A program made the translations under genes and the position numbers. 64,000 bases of DNA, taken from assembly GCF_963576545.1 (NCBI RefSeq), contig NC_083639.1, positions 25,018,118-25,082,117 on the forward strand, written 5' to 3'. Position 1 is the first letter of the stretch; each line of letters begins with the position of its first letter. This stretch comes from Limanda limanda (taxonomy: Eukaryota; Chordata; Actinopteri; Pleuronectiformes; Pleuronectidae). The notes below the pieces were generated by a model, which was not told the DNA's origin, did no database searches, and was given only the letters and a program-made list of their open reading frames with translations. Shown here one piece after another: positions 1 to 11,930 of the stretch.

Positions 1-1238
1 GCTCAGGGGAGTGATTGAGAGTTGTTTTTCGCAGGCTTAGCCAAAGGTGTGGCTTTAAAATAAATAATACAGTGCATATACTGTATTAATTGTCTCAGTC
101 CTGTTTGAACTTAAAAGCCTCTCAGCGCTTCCAGATCTTTTTTAAAACTTGTCTTTTGTCTTTCAGCTCAAACTACACTTGTTTTGATGGAATCACCTTC
201 ATTACTTGTTGATATTTTGACCCGATTTATAACATATCCATATATAAAACAATTACAAACAATAACACACAGAAACTTGGTTGTTTTCAGACACTCGTGG
301 GACATTTTATCCCTTTTATCACTACAAAACCAGTTCCAATGATGGAAACAGTACTAAAAATGTAAAGTCTCAGTTGACATTGTAGGAAAAATCCTCATTC
401 GTTTTCTCGCAGGCGGTTTAGATGAGTCGATCAACATCACTCTTCATATTTGCAAGGCAAATATGAAGCTGGAGCCACCACCAGCTTATCTTGGCACAAA
501 GAGTCTGGCTGTTTAAAGATAATAAGATCCACACCGCTAATGCTCACTGATTAACATAGGACGTTCTGTTTGTTTCAGCTGCACAAAGTGTACAAAGAGT
601 AGTTCACTGGCAATTAAGTAGTCCAGCACACACCTCTTGTTAAACAGTGGGGAAAACCCGAGGCAAATTTTCTGCCCCTGCTTCTACTGTTTCTGCTAAG
701 CTAAGCTAACCCTCTCCTGGCTGCAGCTTCACATATGGGACTGGTATAATTTTTCTCATCCGACTCTGAGCAAGAAAAAAACTAAAGCTCATATTTCTGG
801 AACTGCTGAACTTCTTTCTTTAAGCCCTCCGTTTAGTGTGTGGGAGTTTTTTTAATTGTCAATTATTCTTGTTTCTTGGAAGCTGGTTGACAACATATTC
901 AATAAATAAAAAGAAATCAGAATAAATAGCAAAAAAGCAGTTTGATCTACAGCTCGACCGATACTGACTTTGGCGGTTGCCGATTCTGATATTTCGGCTG
1001 AGCTGCTCATTTTTCCGGATTAGAATTTTCACATGTTATCGGGCCAAGGAAGCAATTTGGAACCGTGATACATTCAATATTAATACTACTTAAATAATCA
1101 GGTAATTGTGTATTTGGTTGAGCTTGTAATTGGTCGAACTGGAGCTCAATCAGGAGTCACCTGGTCAGCCTACTTCACAGAAAAGTTTCCCAGTGTATTC
1201 CACAGCATCACAAAGTTTGAATAGAACCTCAGACTCAC
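1..1238. other. ece1 intron (partial), no exon recognised
   Basis: This is intron of ece1 (minus strand) running off the left edge of the window. I see no further ece1 exon here; the next exon should encode the juxtamembrane stalk and start of the M13 peptidase domain, and none of that is visible. The stretch around 945-1140 resembles a degraded interspersed repeat (a GACCGATACTG-type motif common in fish genomes), but its ends are unclear. Confidence 0.5.
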
Positions 1239-1377
1239 TCTGTTTGTAGAAGACCCCAGTTGTGATGAGAGATATGAAAAGGCCCAGGGTCACGACGCAC
1301 ACTAGAAACAGGACACGCTTCTCGCTCTTGGTCCGGTGCGGACAACACATGGGGCCGCGGCCGTTCCGCAGATTCAC
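1239..1377 (-). CDS. ece1: ece1 coding exon with the membrane anchor (endothelin-converting enzyme 1, partial)
   Basis: This minus-strand exon reads VNLRNGRGPMCC... and then a charged KSEKR stop-transfer-like segment followed by about 24 hydrophobic residues (from RVLFLVCVV to TTGVFY). That is the single signal-anchor of a type II membrane protein. Human ECE1 has the same plan at this point (VNFHSPR..., EKR, hydrophobic anchor, then a short stalk). The acceptor is CAG before GTG (1378-1380) and the donor is GTGAGT (1233-1238). The exon starts in phase 0 and ends with one extra base. ECE1 is a zinc endopeptidase of family M13 that cleaves big endothelin to endothelin at the cell surface and in endosomes. 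The extracellular catalytic domain with its HEXXH motif lies beyond the left edge, so this is only the N-terminus. Identification rests mainly on the adjoining N-terminal exon and synteny with alpl. Confidence 0.85.
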
Positions 1378-3462
1378 CTGCACAAACAAATAGAGAATAT
1401 AAAAAAAAACTTGAAGCGCTTCATCTAAAAAGTCAAATATAACAATTTTAAAGAGATTAACAGACATAAAATGAGTTAGAAATCTACTTTAAGATACACA
1501 AATATAGACACTTAATAATGTCACCGTGTTGGACTAATGCAGTGTGGAAAATACTGTGTGGAGTTCAAACAGCTTCTTTCAGGATCTGATGACAGGTTTG
1601 GTTTCAAAGCTCAGCGACCTTTTCAACCCTCCTACACTGAGAGGCATTTTCCTATTGTTCCCTCTCCTCTGGTTCAGCACAGAGTCATAGAGAAGTTTCC
1701 CACTGCCCCAGATTGAGAAATCGACACAATAATCCTGCTGAACCGTGTCTGATGATTTTGTGGCTGACCTATAAAGTGAGGAGGAAGTCGAGCGAGAGTC
1801 AAACGAGGACAACAAACCAAACCAGTCGACTCCAGAGAAAAAGGGTTTTAAGAAACATTCCCAAAAGAAGAATTTAGAAGTTGGAGGAACTTCCTGTCTT
1901 TGTGAATGGTAAATGGTAAATGAATGGTCTTTTTTTTCTGTTGTTGATGGAATGATTGGTGCAGCCGACCTCACAACAGCAAACGCCGCTCCTCCATGTT
2001 TTCTGGTGAAGGTTTCTCTTTCGGCGAAAGCCTCCAAGGTAATTTATTTCCTAAAGGAATTAGTCCAGCGTGCCGCTCACAAATCCTTCACAGGCACCAC
2101 TTACCACATAAAGTGTAAATAAAGGCCAGATCGAACCTCACATATATCTTGTGGGGGTCTATTAACCCTAGAGGAGTGAATGCATAGGGATCAGATTTAC
2201 TGCTGTGAGCCCCAGTGGCTTCTTAATCTGTTGAGCTTGGTGTGTTCGGTCGGTTTGGAGCGAAACGTCTTGAATTTAGTGAAACCTCCCCGGCCAAGTT
2301 TTCACCCCTGTCCATTAGTTTTCTTGTTCTTCAGCAGGATTACCAAAAAAGTGCAGGACGGATTTCCACGAAACTCCGAAGGATGCAACATAGGCCAAGA
2401 AAGAACCCACTTAATTGTTGATTATTTTGATCATTTACTGTAACATTGGCAGAAATGTTTTTTTACTGATTTTCATGGATCAAACACATTTAGGGGATTT
2501 GGTAAAATGTCCAAGTTGGGAAGTAGATTTTCTTTCAGCTGCTATATGGTTTCAAATAGAGCTTGAAACCTGCAACTACCACCAAAGCATGGTTAAGATA
2601 TGATGAAGGCAGAATCGAGGCAGTGTCTTGAATTCAAGCTCTTTATCTGAGCTCTGATCCAATAAATCATCGGAGGAATTAATCTGACTGCAGTTAAACA
2701 TCTCCTTCCTTCAACCTCCTAAAACTTTAAGGCACCTTAGAGTCTATAAAAGACCATTCAATCCTTTAAAAGAGATTTTAAAGGGTGGCCAGAGAACACT
2801 GCTTAGTCATCTTTAAACCCAGAAGTAAGAAACAGAAAACCCAGGAGTGACTCAATACTTACGATACGATATGCTTTGTGTTCACAGGCCTGTGTGAACA
2901 TTGCGCCGCTTGACAAAAGGGATTCCGTTTCAAAATCCTCATGATCCATTTTAGCAAATAATCTACAATCTCAGGATTAAAATTTGATTAAATCCTCATT
3001 AAATCGTAACCGACACAAGGGTTTAAGATTAACAGGATTTAATCAGTGTCTGTCTGCGTAAAGGCAGCTCGGTGTGACTGATCTATCTCGTTATGCTGAC
3101 GTGGATATTTACCTGGTTGTCAGGCCCGTCCTTTATCAGAGATCTAAATTTCAGTAAGTCATTTACATCTCATATCCCATAGCGTACACTGTGTCAATAC
3201 AGATTATACAGCATCCTCAGTGCAACCTGAGGCATTAGCTTAGCACATGAACTTCAGTTTGAAATTCCTCCAGACACAGGAGAGAGAGGGACGAGTGCGT
3301 AACCCGGTTAAAAAGGATCATCTGCTGCAGTAAAACCATCTTTCTAAGTTGATTTTTACATTGGAACACGTACAGTGAGAAAGCGTCCTCAATTCTTTCC
3401 TAAGTAATGTGGAATTACAAGTTCTGTGCATTTGGAGCCCAAGGTGTTTTGTGCATGTTTAC
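1378..3462. other. ece1 intron between the two N-terminal coding exons
   Basis: Intron on the minus strand bounded by GTAAAC at 3457-3462 and CAG at 1378-1380. Around 2280-2490 it contains a fragment of a common fish interspersed repeat (listed separately). I see nothing else definable. Confidence 0.6.
2285..2495 (+). repeat. Interspersed repeat fragment, 'ACGAAAC...CATGGATC' family
   Basis: The segment holds short motifs (tttccacgaaactc, ccaagaaagaaccca, tttcatggatc, cacatttagggga) that recur in the same order at 15840-16075 and 40900-41280 and in reverse at about 5680-5890. I infer one repeat family with at least four divergent copies in the window. The class is unknown from sequence alone. 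The sense strand is given relative to the 40.9-kb copy. Confidence 0.55.
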
Positions 3463-3591
3463 CTGCATGGGAGAGGAGGGGTAGATGTCGTCGGCTGTGG
3501 AGTCCACCAGGTCTTCCTCGTCCAACGTGGCTCTTTTGTACGTTGACATCTGAAAAGTCACATGGAGAAAAGTCTCTCTCAGTGCTTCCAT
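3463..3591 (-). CDS. ece1: ece1 N-terminal coding exon with alternative start codons
   Basis: This minus-strand exon encodes 43 residues, MEALRETFLHVTFQ followed by MSTYKRATLDEEDLVDS and an acidic tail ending SSPMQ, with donor GTAAAC. The STYKRATLDEEDLVDS block is essentially identical to the cytoplasmic tail of human ECE1 isoforms b, c and d. The upstream MEALRE... start resembles the start specific to isoform ECE-1d (human MEALRESVLHLALQ). A second in-frame ATG (3547-3549) is preceded directly by CAG, so a more upstream exon spliced to that acceptor would start translation at MSTYK, as in the b/c-type forms. These cytoplasmic-tail variants are known to direct ECE1 to plasma membrane or endosomes. 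I chose 3591 for the start because of the 1d similarity; an in-frame ATG 14 codons upstream (3633) has no known counterpart. Confidence 0.92.
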
Positions 3592-5189
3592 CCTTCCTTC
3601 AACCCCTCTCCTCTCCTCACTCTCCCCCCCCACCTGGTGTGTGGTGTTTGTTTTGGAGAGCGAGAGAGAGAGAGAGAGAGTGTTTGCAGTTTGACGGCTA
3701 CTCGTGGACAGGCTCCGAGGCTCCTGGGCAGGGCTTCCCTCCGATATCCATGGGGAGGAATCTGGTTTGTCTGGTTGGAGCTCTTCCCCTCACGCACGTC
3801 GCTCCTCTCCTTTCAAAGGTATGTTTCTCCCTGCTCGCCTCAACACCATCTCTGAAATCCCTCATGGCCGATGGCAGATAGCCCTTTGGGGTGGGGGGGA
3901 CGGGCAAGTGTCACAGCACGGACAACAACCTCATCCTGGACGTCCTCCTCTGAAAAAACGCTGAGTGGCTCCTCTCTCTGCCCGAGCCGTGGCTCTAACA
4001 GGCAAACTTTTCTCCAGGACTTCCTCCTCAGCCCGGTCTGTGCACACACGGCTCGGGAGAAGACGGAACTAGTGAAAAACAGGAAGTAGCACTGACTGCA
4101 GCGACTTGCACGACCGAGACTGAGCGTGTGGGAGTGATTGTGTTTTTTTTGTGTTCGCGAGTGTGTGTGTGTGTGAGAGTGTGTACATTCCCCATTGTGG
4201 TTTCAGTTATGTTATGGGAGGGAACCTAACAGTTGTATAGATTTACACCCAGTGTGGTTTCTATAGGTCATAAGTCGAGCCGGGGGGAGGAGCGTGGAGA
4301 AATACACCTCCTCCCACTAAATGCTTGGGGTGGCTGCCCCTGGTAACGGTTACCTGATAGGCACGACAGTCCCTCCTTGTGCCGTTTAACCCCTCAACCC
4401 CCCCCCCAGGGCCACTCGCACGTCACCCATACCCTGCGTTTACTCCTCATTACAGGCAGGAAGAGTCCGTCAGCTCCACTCTCCTGATTTAAAAGATTTA
4501 AAAGAAAGTGTGTGCGCGCCACAGGAACTTACAACTTAACGGCTAAAATATAGTGAACAAGTTCAGCTGAATTGATATGTACCTTACTTATAATGCACTT
4601 TATTCCTGTAGCCCTTTGACAAAAGGGACAGTGCTTCACTAGAAGAAAAATAACAAATAATCACAACAAGTGGAAGATAATCAGCTAATAAAACAGACAG
4701 GACTCAAATTAAGTTACATATGTGAAGCATTCATCAATGTTTTATGATAACAATTTTTTTTATAAGATTTAAAATGCAGTTAAGGATGTTGCCTGTCTGA
4801 TCTCAGCAGGTTAATTCCTCCACAGTCACGCTTTGTCACCAACTGTGATCTGTAAATAACCAGCAGAGCTCCTTTCACAGGTTGAAGTGAATGTGAATGA
4901 AACCACAGCAGGTGAACAAGTCTGTGATGTAGTGTGAAAGACTGGCTTTAAAAGCGATGAGCAGAATTTTTTAAATGTATAATTCATTAAGAATATGTAG
5001 GGCAGACTACAGGCATACTGCATTCCTGATGTTGTTCATGACTGCACGATTGAAAGCAAATTATCCGCCCTCAAAAACAACATGTTTGCTGATTTTAATT
5101 TCTCAAATGTGAGACTATGCTGCTTTTTTTCACCATTTATTGCAGTTTATATAGTTTAACAACACACAATCCCATTTGTTCTCTTAATG

Positions 5190-5890
5190 GTCAGCCTTTA
5201 TATAACACTTCTCTGGTCTTTATGACCACTCAGAGTGATTTACAGTGCTTCTACGTGCATCCCTTTCTCTATCACATGTGATAGAGAAAGTTTACATGAA
5301 CAAGTTTACATGAAATTTTACATTTGACATGTAAAATCACAGTCTCTTTTTGTAAATTTAATGGTATTTTAAAAATACAGAAAAAATCTGTAAAATAAAA
5401 AGTAAAGTTCTGTTATATTACGGTTTTTTTTTACAGTGCACATCACTGCCACAGCCGTCCAGGGCAGTTTAGAGCTAAGGCTCTTGTCTAAGGACACTCT
5501 GGCACACTGACTGGGGGGGGGGCACCAACCTTTTGGTTAGCAGACATCCCACTCTGTATTCTGAGCCACTGTCGCCAACATACCACAACTCATAGCCTTA
5601 ACAAATTAGAGCTAAACTGAGAAACTAATTGGTAGATTCGTCGCTAAGGAAAAGTAGAATGGACAGACTGTACATCTACCAAGGCCCAGCAGTCTCCTTA
5701 TGAAACCACCTTTTAATTCACCAGATCCAGATGTCTATTTGGATCTGCACCAAATTGCATTCACTCTCCTAAACGCGTGTGCATTTTGAATGATTTACTC
5801 TCTGAGAAATAAGTGCAAAATGCTGAAATCACAACGAAAGAGGAAGTGGAAAAAATCCTGGATCAGCAGCAACATTTCTTGGGTTGTTCC
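5190..5890. repeat. Cluster of interspersed repeat fragments
   Basis: At 5195-5260 and 5450-5580 there are motifs typical of fish SINE/LINE-derived repeats (a block around 'ctctggtctttatgaccactcagag' and a later 'ttggttagcagacatccc' block). At about 5680-5890 there is a reverse-orientation copy of the family seen at 2285, 15840 and 40900 (catgaaacc... aatttggatctgcaccaaat...). At 5270-5330 a short palindromic duplication around ATCACATGTGAT and TTTACATGAA is visible. Boundaries are approximate. Confidence 0.4.
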
Positions 5891-7213
5891 CTGACCCACA
5901 CAACATCTTTCATATCAGGTTCACGGTGAGAAATGCAGCAGTTTCTGTGTAATCCTGTCAATTAACAGACAAACACAGATGAAACCGAACCTCTTTGGCG
6001 CGGCAACAATCCTTTGAGACACACACAGAGCATTTTATTGTCTGAACACTAAACAGACTGCTCCACCTTAAACCAAAGGTCCAGCAGCTTTAGATCTGAT
6101 TCTCACACTACGCCACCAACGCTGAGAGGAGGGCAATAATTAACATCAGCTGCCTGTCAGCCAGACAGAAATATACCTCACCCCAGGGTGGTTGCTCAAT
6201 ACACTGCAGAACAAGAGAGGCATCTGAAAAATACAGATTCTATTCAGTAAGAGTTTGACAAATACATCACATGAGTAGCCAGATTCTCAAAGAGCACACG
6301 AGGACTGTCTCTGTGTTATCTGCACAATCTCAGGCTCTGTTCTTCTTCTTCTTCTTCTTCTTCTCCGGCCTCCATCTTATCATCCATCACAACACAAGAC
6401 AAACCAGGGCCGGAACAGAGATGTTGACTTAATGGAGACGGATGAGAGTTTCTCATAAACACAACCGGGAGCCCAGTCCAGTCGCATGATCCGCACTTTA
6501 TTTTGTTTCCCACTTGTTTCACATAAACATCCCTCGGAGGAGGAGAAAATCATGTTCCCCAACACAAACATTCCAGAGAACTCCGGGCAAAGCAGGAGAC
6601 TGATTCCTGTTAAATCTTGTTTTTCTATCAGGACAAGATGCCACAAATCAGGGCCCAGGAGGGAACTCGACACCACAACAACCAATAAACATTACACAAG
6701 CACCCGAACCCTGTCTGCGCTGGTGTGTTGTTATCAGCTTATGGACGAGTGAAGTGATGAAAGATGCAGAGAGACACAGAGACGGAGCGGGGGGGAGGGG
6801 GAGACGTGAGAGGACACTGATTGTTTTAAGGACATGTTCAGGAACTCAAATGGTTTTAAATGATCTGAAGGCTGAAGGCAAAAGGCCTGATATTGATGTT
6901 TGACTTGTTCTCGTTACACAAACACACACACACACAAAATGCACCTTGCTGCTGTTCCGTTTAGCAAAACATGACGTATTCAAACTGAATTAACATCACA
7001 AAGGTGTCAAACTTCTCATAATTATCCCTGAGCTATTTTTTCTTCAACATGACCCTCACCAATTGTTGAATAAATAAAACTGTGAAATGTGATGAAACCA
7101 CACAAATTAAAGTCTCGACCATTTTTAAAGCCAGAGAGGACAAATGAGTTTGAATTGAGTTTTAAAAGTGACCGAAGCTGGTGAGGTCCTGATGTTTAAC
7201 TGTTCCACAGTTA

Positions 7214-7882
7214 TAGTCCAGGCAAAGTAGCGTTTTACGACCGACTAATTGTAAAATAATTTTTTTCAGCATAGATCATTTCTATGAGCTGTCCAGAACA
7301 ACATGCTAAAAGTCCTAAGAAATCCTAGTTGAGGAAATATGTTTAATTCTCATCAATGTGTGCCAATAAGGCCCGGCAACAATACACCCCAAAAGGGCTA
7401 TTTTTTTCCTTTACTCTTATCAAAATAAAACTTTACACGATGAAAGTAACCATGAAACGCAACATTTTTTGTATTACAAGTTTCTTTTGAAATGAATTTG
7501 ACAAGCACATGAGCTCCGCACTTATTGAATATGTCCTAATTTGCATAGGCAGAAACACCATTCATATGTATGACAAATACATACATAAATTAATTTTCAA
7601 AGAAACTTGTAATACAAAAAATTTTACGTTTCATGGTTACTTTCATTGTGTAAAGTTTTATTTTGATAGGAGTAAAGGGAAAAAATTGTCTTTTTGGGGT
7701 GTATTGTTGCCGGGCCTTATGGGCACACATTGATGAGAATTAAACATATTTCCTCAACTAGGATTTCTTAGGACTTTTAGTATGTTGTTCTGGACACCTC
7801 ATAGAAATAATCTATGCTGAAAAAAATTCTTTTACAATTACTTCTATTTTTGGCTCCAAAATGGGCTACTTTGCCTGGACTA
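7214..7882. mobile_element. Fold-back DNA transposon (long terminal inverted repeats, TTA target duplication)
   Basis: The two ends are inverted copies. The left begins TAGTCCAGGCAAAGTAGC at 7214 and the right ends with its complement at 7882. The similarity runs almost continuously inward: 7214-7500 pairs with 7591-7882, leaving a loop of only about 90 bases. TTA flanks both ends (7211-7213 and 7883-7885). A 3-bp TWA target duplication is typical of PIF/Harbinger-type transposons. I infer a non-autonomous relative; there is no transposase ORF. It lies in the 5' intron of ece1. Confidence 0.75.
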
Positions 7883-9489
7883 TTAGGGGGAAACTGCAAA
7901 AGCCGGATCTCCTGTATTCTTCAATCTGGACCTTGGAACCCAGAGATCAGACCTCAAGTGATCACGTGAGTGCAAAGTTAAACAATCAGAGGCACTAAAC
8001 CGCTCAATAAAATCCTCAAATGAACCAGGAGCCGGTGGTTTGGAGCCAGAACAGATAAAACGAGGTCTCACTTGCTTGTGCCCGTTAAAAAACAGAGCTG
8101 CAGGGTTTTGTACTCGTTGCAGCTGAGACAACAAAGACTGGCTGACACAACCGAGTCGAGAGTGTTGCAGTCACAAAGCAGAGCAGCAGATCTCAGTATC
8201 TGACAGTACAGAACATGTTGTTATCCTCGTCACACACACACACTCACTGTTTCCAAACACTTCCTTGGCATTGACGAGCAGATGTGATTGCACAGACCAA
8301 CGCTGCCTTCCCTTTCCTGTTGGCGATACTCAATGACCCGTTTTCTTGGAAAAAATCCGGCCCCATGGACTTTTATGTCTGACGCAATGAGTCACGGTCT
8401 CCGTTTTTCGTAAATGACGCAAGCCTGAAACTTTGGAGTCACACATGAACACACACATCCACGCCACAACCCACTGCAACAGAAGCGGCGCGATTGATTC
8501 ATCAAGTAACATCTGCAAAAACTGAGACTGATACCGAGGAGTTCCTGTTGATGCCCTCCCAGTTGCTGGAAGGCGCCGGTAGTGGCACCTGGGAGCCATT
8601 TAAAAAAACACAGCACGCCGCAGTTCTCACACTTAAGAGGCTGTGGTCAAGGTCGGTGCTGGAACCTCCTATTGTGTCTTACAGGGCGTGAGGGTGTCTT
8701 CCCACAGAAGAGCCCCTGGTATGAGGGGGGGGTCAGCATGCCGCGGTTCCTGGAAGCGACGTGTGGCCTGCGACCTTTGAGTGAGGCCGTAAACCACAAA
8801 CATGCGTCACCGATCCGGCAAACCAGACGATTATATGTAGCACGGGGAGCGGGGGGGGGGCATTCCTCCAGGAATAACTGGAGTATGTTTGTGTTTGGGA
8901 TTGGCTGAAGCGTGTATACGTGAAGTGTACAGGTCATTTCTGAGGACAAGAATCTATAGAAGGGCCCGTCGAGGAGGAGGAGGAGGAGGAAAGGAGGAGG
9001 AGGAGGAAGGAGGAGGAAGGAGACTCCTCCTGCAGATGATTTACGGTTGTGTGTTTGACGCAAGCTGGCAGTAAACACATTTCGCCTCCAGAGAAAGGCT
9101 GCTCATTACACCACTGTGGTAATCCGGGCAGATGCCGATTCTATAGATGTGGCTTCAGACCACAGAGGATCAGTAATTAAAGGCTGCACGCGTAAAACAA
9201 TCCCAGCCTCACATCCAGCGTGAGAAGTGACTTGACCTCTGTGGCTGAAGGCACATCTCCCGCTCAGATACTCTGATACACTCAGATACACAGTGACCCA
9301 AGACACCTTCATCTGCAGGTGTAACAACCACACACGGGTGTTTTTATTTTTTCTGTAAATCCCAGAGGAAGAGTGAGGCTGGGAAAACATTCCAGAAATA
9401 CCACCGGGTCATATGTAAACATAACCACATTGAGCTCCAACGACAACAAGACTTGACAGGAACGGTTCAAAGAGCTTTTGCATGATTCA

Positions 9490-9565
9490 GCGCTTTGGTA
9501 GGCTGAAGGTAAAGTGCTGCGACCGCACAGCGCCGCAGGTTCAATCCCCCGGTACGAGGCTGTTT
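9490..9565 (+). repeat. tRNA-like segment, probable SINE head
   Basis: The sequence has an arm-like GCTGCGACCGCACAGC hairpin followed by GGTTCAATCCCC, which matches a pol III B-box/T-arm. There is no complete cloverleaf with paired acceptor stem, so it is better read as a tRNA-derived SINE relic than a tRNA gene. Confidence 0.3.
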
Positions 9566-11119
9566 ACCAAACAGACGCACGCTGGCCACCCACGCCAGGT
9601 CAGGGCCGCGGACGGTTTGTGCTTTCGTCTGCACGTTCGAAGCAAAACAAACATTCAGACGGTGGCTCAAAACGCAGCACTTTCATGAATACATCAAGTC
9701 ACTGCAGCTCTTTATCTTTCAGGTCCAGTCGAGTCACCCCCCGTGTTTCTCCCTGAAGGCCACAGATAAAGACCGAGTTGTCCCAGGCTTCAGCTCCTGA
9801 CCTCTGACGTCAAGACACCACTGGAATTTTTCGCGGCTTCAGGGATGTTTCCTTCGGGGAAAACACCCTGATAATAAGGTCAAGTATTAACAAACCACAA
9901 AAAAAACAAAGCTACTTTCCCAGGGAATCAGCTTTGAGTGGGATTGTGCGACTAAGCTGAGGGAGTTTAACCAGAATCATAACAAGTTTGGTATATTTTT
10001 AGTGGTGAGCGCTTTATTTTAAAGCGTTTTCCCCCCTCACATGGTTATTAATATGCCGGCTGCAGCTCTGGAATTCTTCGGATTCTTGGATCGATAGAAC
10101 AACCCGAGTCATTTTCCCATGGGCACGTTTCAGGTGCTCAGACGTTTATGAGCAATAAACAAATCTCCACCCAACCAGGTCTTCTATCTCTCAGGTCTAA
10201 TCTAAAATATAGTTGATTAAATCTGATATTGTTTTATCTCCTGAATGTAATTTGAAGAGCTCGGACTTTCTTCCAGCGTGAGGTGAGCATTAATATGAGC
10301 GGCACACGGAAGCTTGTTTACAATGAGTGGTTCCGGCCCCAGGTACAGATAACAGGAGATTACCTGATCCCACTGTTGTCATGGCGCCCTGCAGCGCACT
10401 CGCCATCACACCGAGGTAATGAATAACTGCAGAGCAAACCAATCTCCTTCGAAGAGCAACCAACCCAGAGCCCTGTAATGTTATTGAAACCAATCAATCA
10501 GCCGCTCGGGGGAACATCATCAGCTTCTGTGATCGCTGATCTGTGTGTTCCAGGCCTGGTGCAGTAAAAAAAAAGAAAAAGTAAAAGACTGAAGCAAGCT
10601 GTTTAACAGGATTCTGCCAACCTGTTTTGAATTAGCAGCACTGGGATTGTTTAAAGCTTTAATTGCTGCATGAACAACAATTTAATTGCTTTGGAACAAC
10701 ACATGAAGGAGAACTGGTCTTTGGATAAAAAAGGAAACGCAACGGGTCACACAGGAAGCCGACATGAAATGAAAGCAACGTAATTCGGTTTCTGGGAAAA
10801 AGCCTTTCACCAATATCAAGAATCAGTTCACTTAAATTTCCATTTAAATTGCTTTAGTTTCTATGTAACTTCTGTTTGTAAGAACTATATAAATAAAGTT
10901 AGCTGGCATGTTGTTCCCCCACTCTCTCCTTACACGATTAATAAACTGGACCCTTGTTTGTGTGTGATTTTTGACCAAGCATTGAGAGTTGAGTTCAGAG
11001 AAACAACTCAAAAACAAAACCTACTGCTCACTCTATCTCCCCTCAGAAACCTCGTAGGAAATATTAATCAATTTTTAATGTTTCTGCAGCCATTAAATAC
11101 AAATTTTAATGGCTATTAA

Positions 11120-11475
11120 TGGGAAATACTGCATATGATATTTTATAAAAGGAGAATTTAATTTCCTAATAGAGAAGAGGTGAAAACACACACTTTCACA
11201 CACGACTGTTTAACAATGCACTGTTAAATAATAAACACACGTTTTCTGTGTGATACAAGTCAGTGGAAGAAAAACAAATCGAAAAATGCAAATGTGTGTA
11301 TATCTATATCTGCCTGAGGGAGGGGGAGGGAGGGAGGGGGGGAAATACTGCATATGATATTTAAAAAAAGGAGAATTTAATTTCCTAATAGAGAAGAGGT
11401 GAAAACACACACTTTCACACACGGCTGTTAAACAATGGACTGTTAAATAATAAACACACGTTTTCTCTGTGATTT
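11120..11475 (+). repeat. Direct duplication of about 134 bp
   Basis: The block starting GGAAATACTGCATATGAT at about 11120 recurs at 11340 with only a few differences, both copies ending near CACACGTTTTCT(C)TGTGAT. They are separated by about 87 bases containing a GGGAGG-rich run. It lies just downstream (in ece1 sense) of the probable first ece1 exon. Confidence 0.75.
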
Positions 11476-11593
11476 CCAGGGGAAGCAACACGTTGTCGTT
11501 ACTGTAAACAACACGCCACATGTGATGAGTCCCCCCCCCCATGAGTCTGCCCATGTGTGTGCGGGGTCCGGGTGCGAGGAGCCCGGGTCTTAC

Positions 11594-11760
11594 CCTGCCT
11601 CTGCTGCCGGGGGAGCTCCGGTGCTGCTGCCGTGACTCCGGGGATCTTCTGCCCGGGAACCGTGCTCGATCCGCGGGTTCAAGCGACCAAAGAGGCTGCG
11701 GCTGCTCAGTCAAGATGGTTCACCGAAGACACGCCCTCTCCGCCCACAACCCGGAAGTCC
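11594..11760 (-). other. ece1: Probable non-coding first exon / CpG-rich promoter of ece1
   Basis: A GC- and CpG-rich block on the minus strand ends at a good splice donor, GGCAGG|GTAAGA (donor 11588-11593). There is no in-frame ATG in it: the longest open frame begins with TTG and meets a TGA shortly upstream. I therefore read it as 5' UTR. Spliced to the acceptor immediately before ATGTCAACG (3549), it would give a transcript starting at MSTYKRATL, like the b/c-type ECE1 forms. The upper boundary is a guess. It could also belong to an unrelated antisense transcript. Confidence 0.5.
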
Positions 11761-11930
11761 TGTCTCCCTGGGTGGGAGGGGACAGCGTGCGTCACAGATC
11801 TGTTTGATCAATGGTTAAATAAAGATAATAAATAACCTGCTCCAGTGTAAATGTTTGTTTTCAGCACATCATGGGAGCACTGGTCCATTTAATATGAGGT
11901 GGAGCACGTATGTTGGTCCTTTTAAATTAA

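Larger units (their letters stand above)
3592..11593. other. ece1 5' intron / ECE-1d-type promoter region, repeat-bearing
   Basis: About 8 kb with no recognisable coding exon. The first few hundred bases (3592-4150) would be 5' UTR and promoter of the 1d-type transcript; they include a short GA run (3660-3680) and CpG-containing sequence, but I see no clear TATA box. Further along are a SINE/LINE-like repeat (about 5190-5580), a CTT run (6342-6363), a 669-bp fold-back element (7214-7882), a GGA-rich run (8970-9020) and a direct duplication (11120-11475), listed separately. The rest holds nothing I can name. Confidence 0.5.

Noticed and set aside
11210..11713. Long minus-strand open frame over the proposed ece1 first exon
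   Set aside because: It opens with TTG, has no in-frame ATG before a stop, and extends past a good splice donor into the repeat; only the donor and CpG-rich sequence were kept as a non-coding exon.
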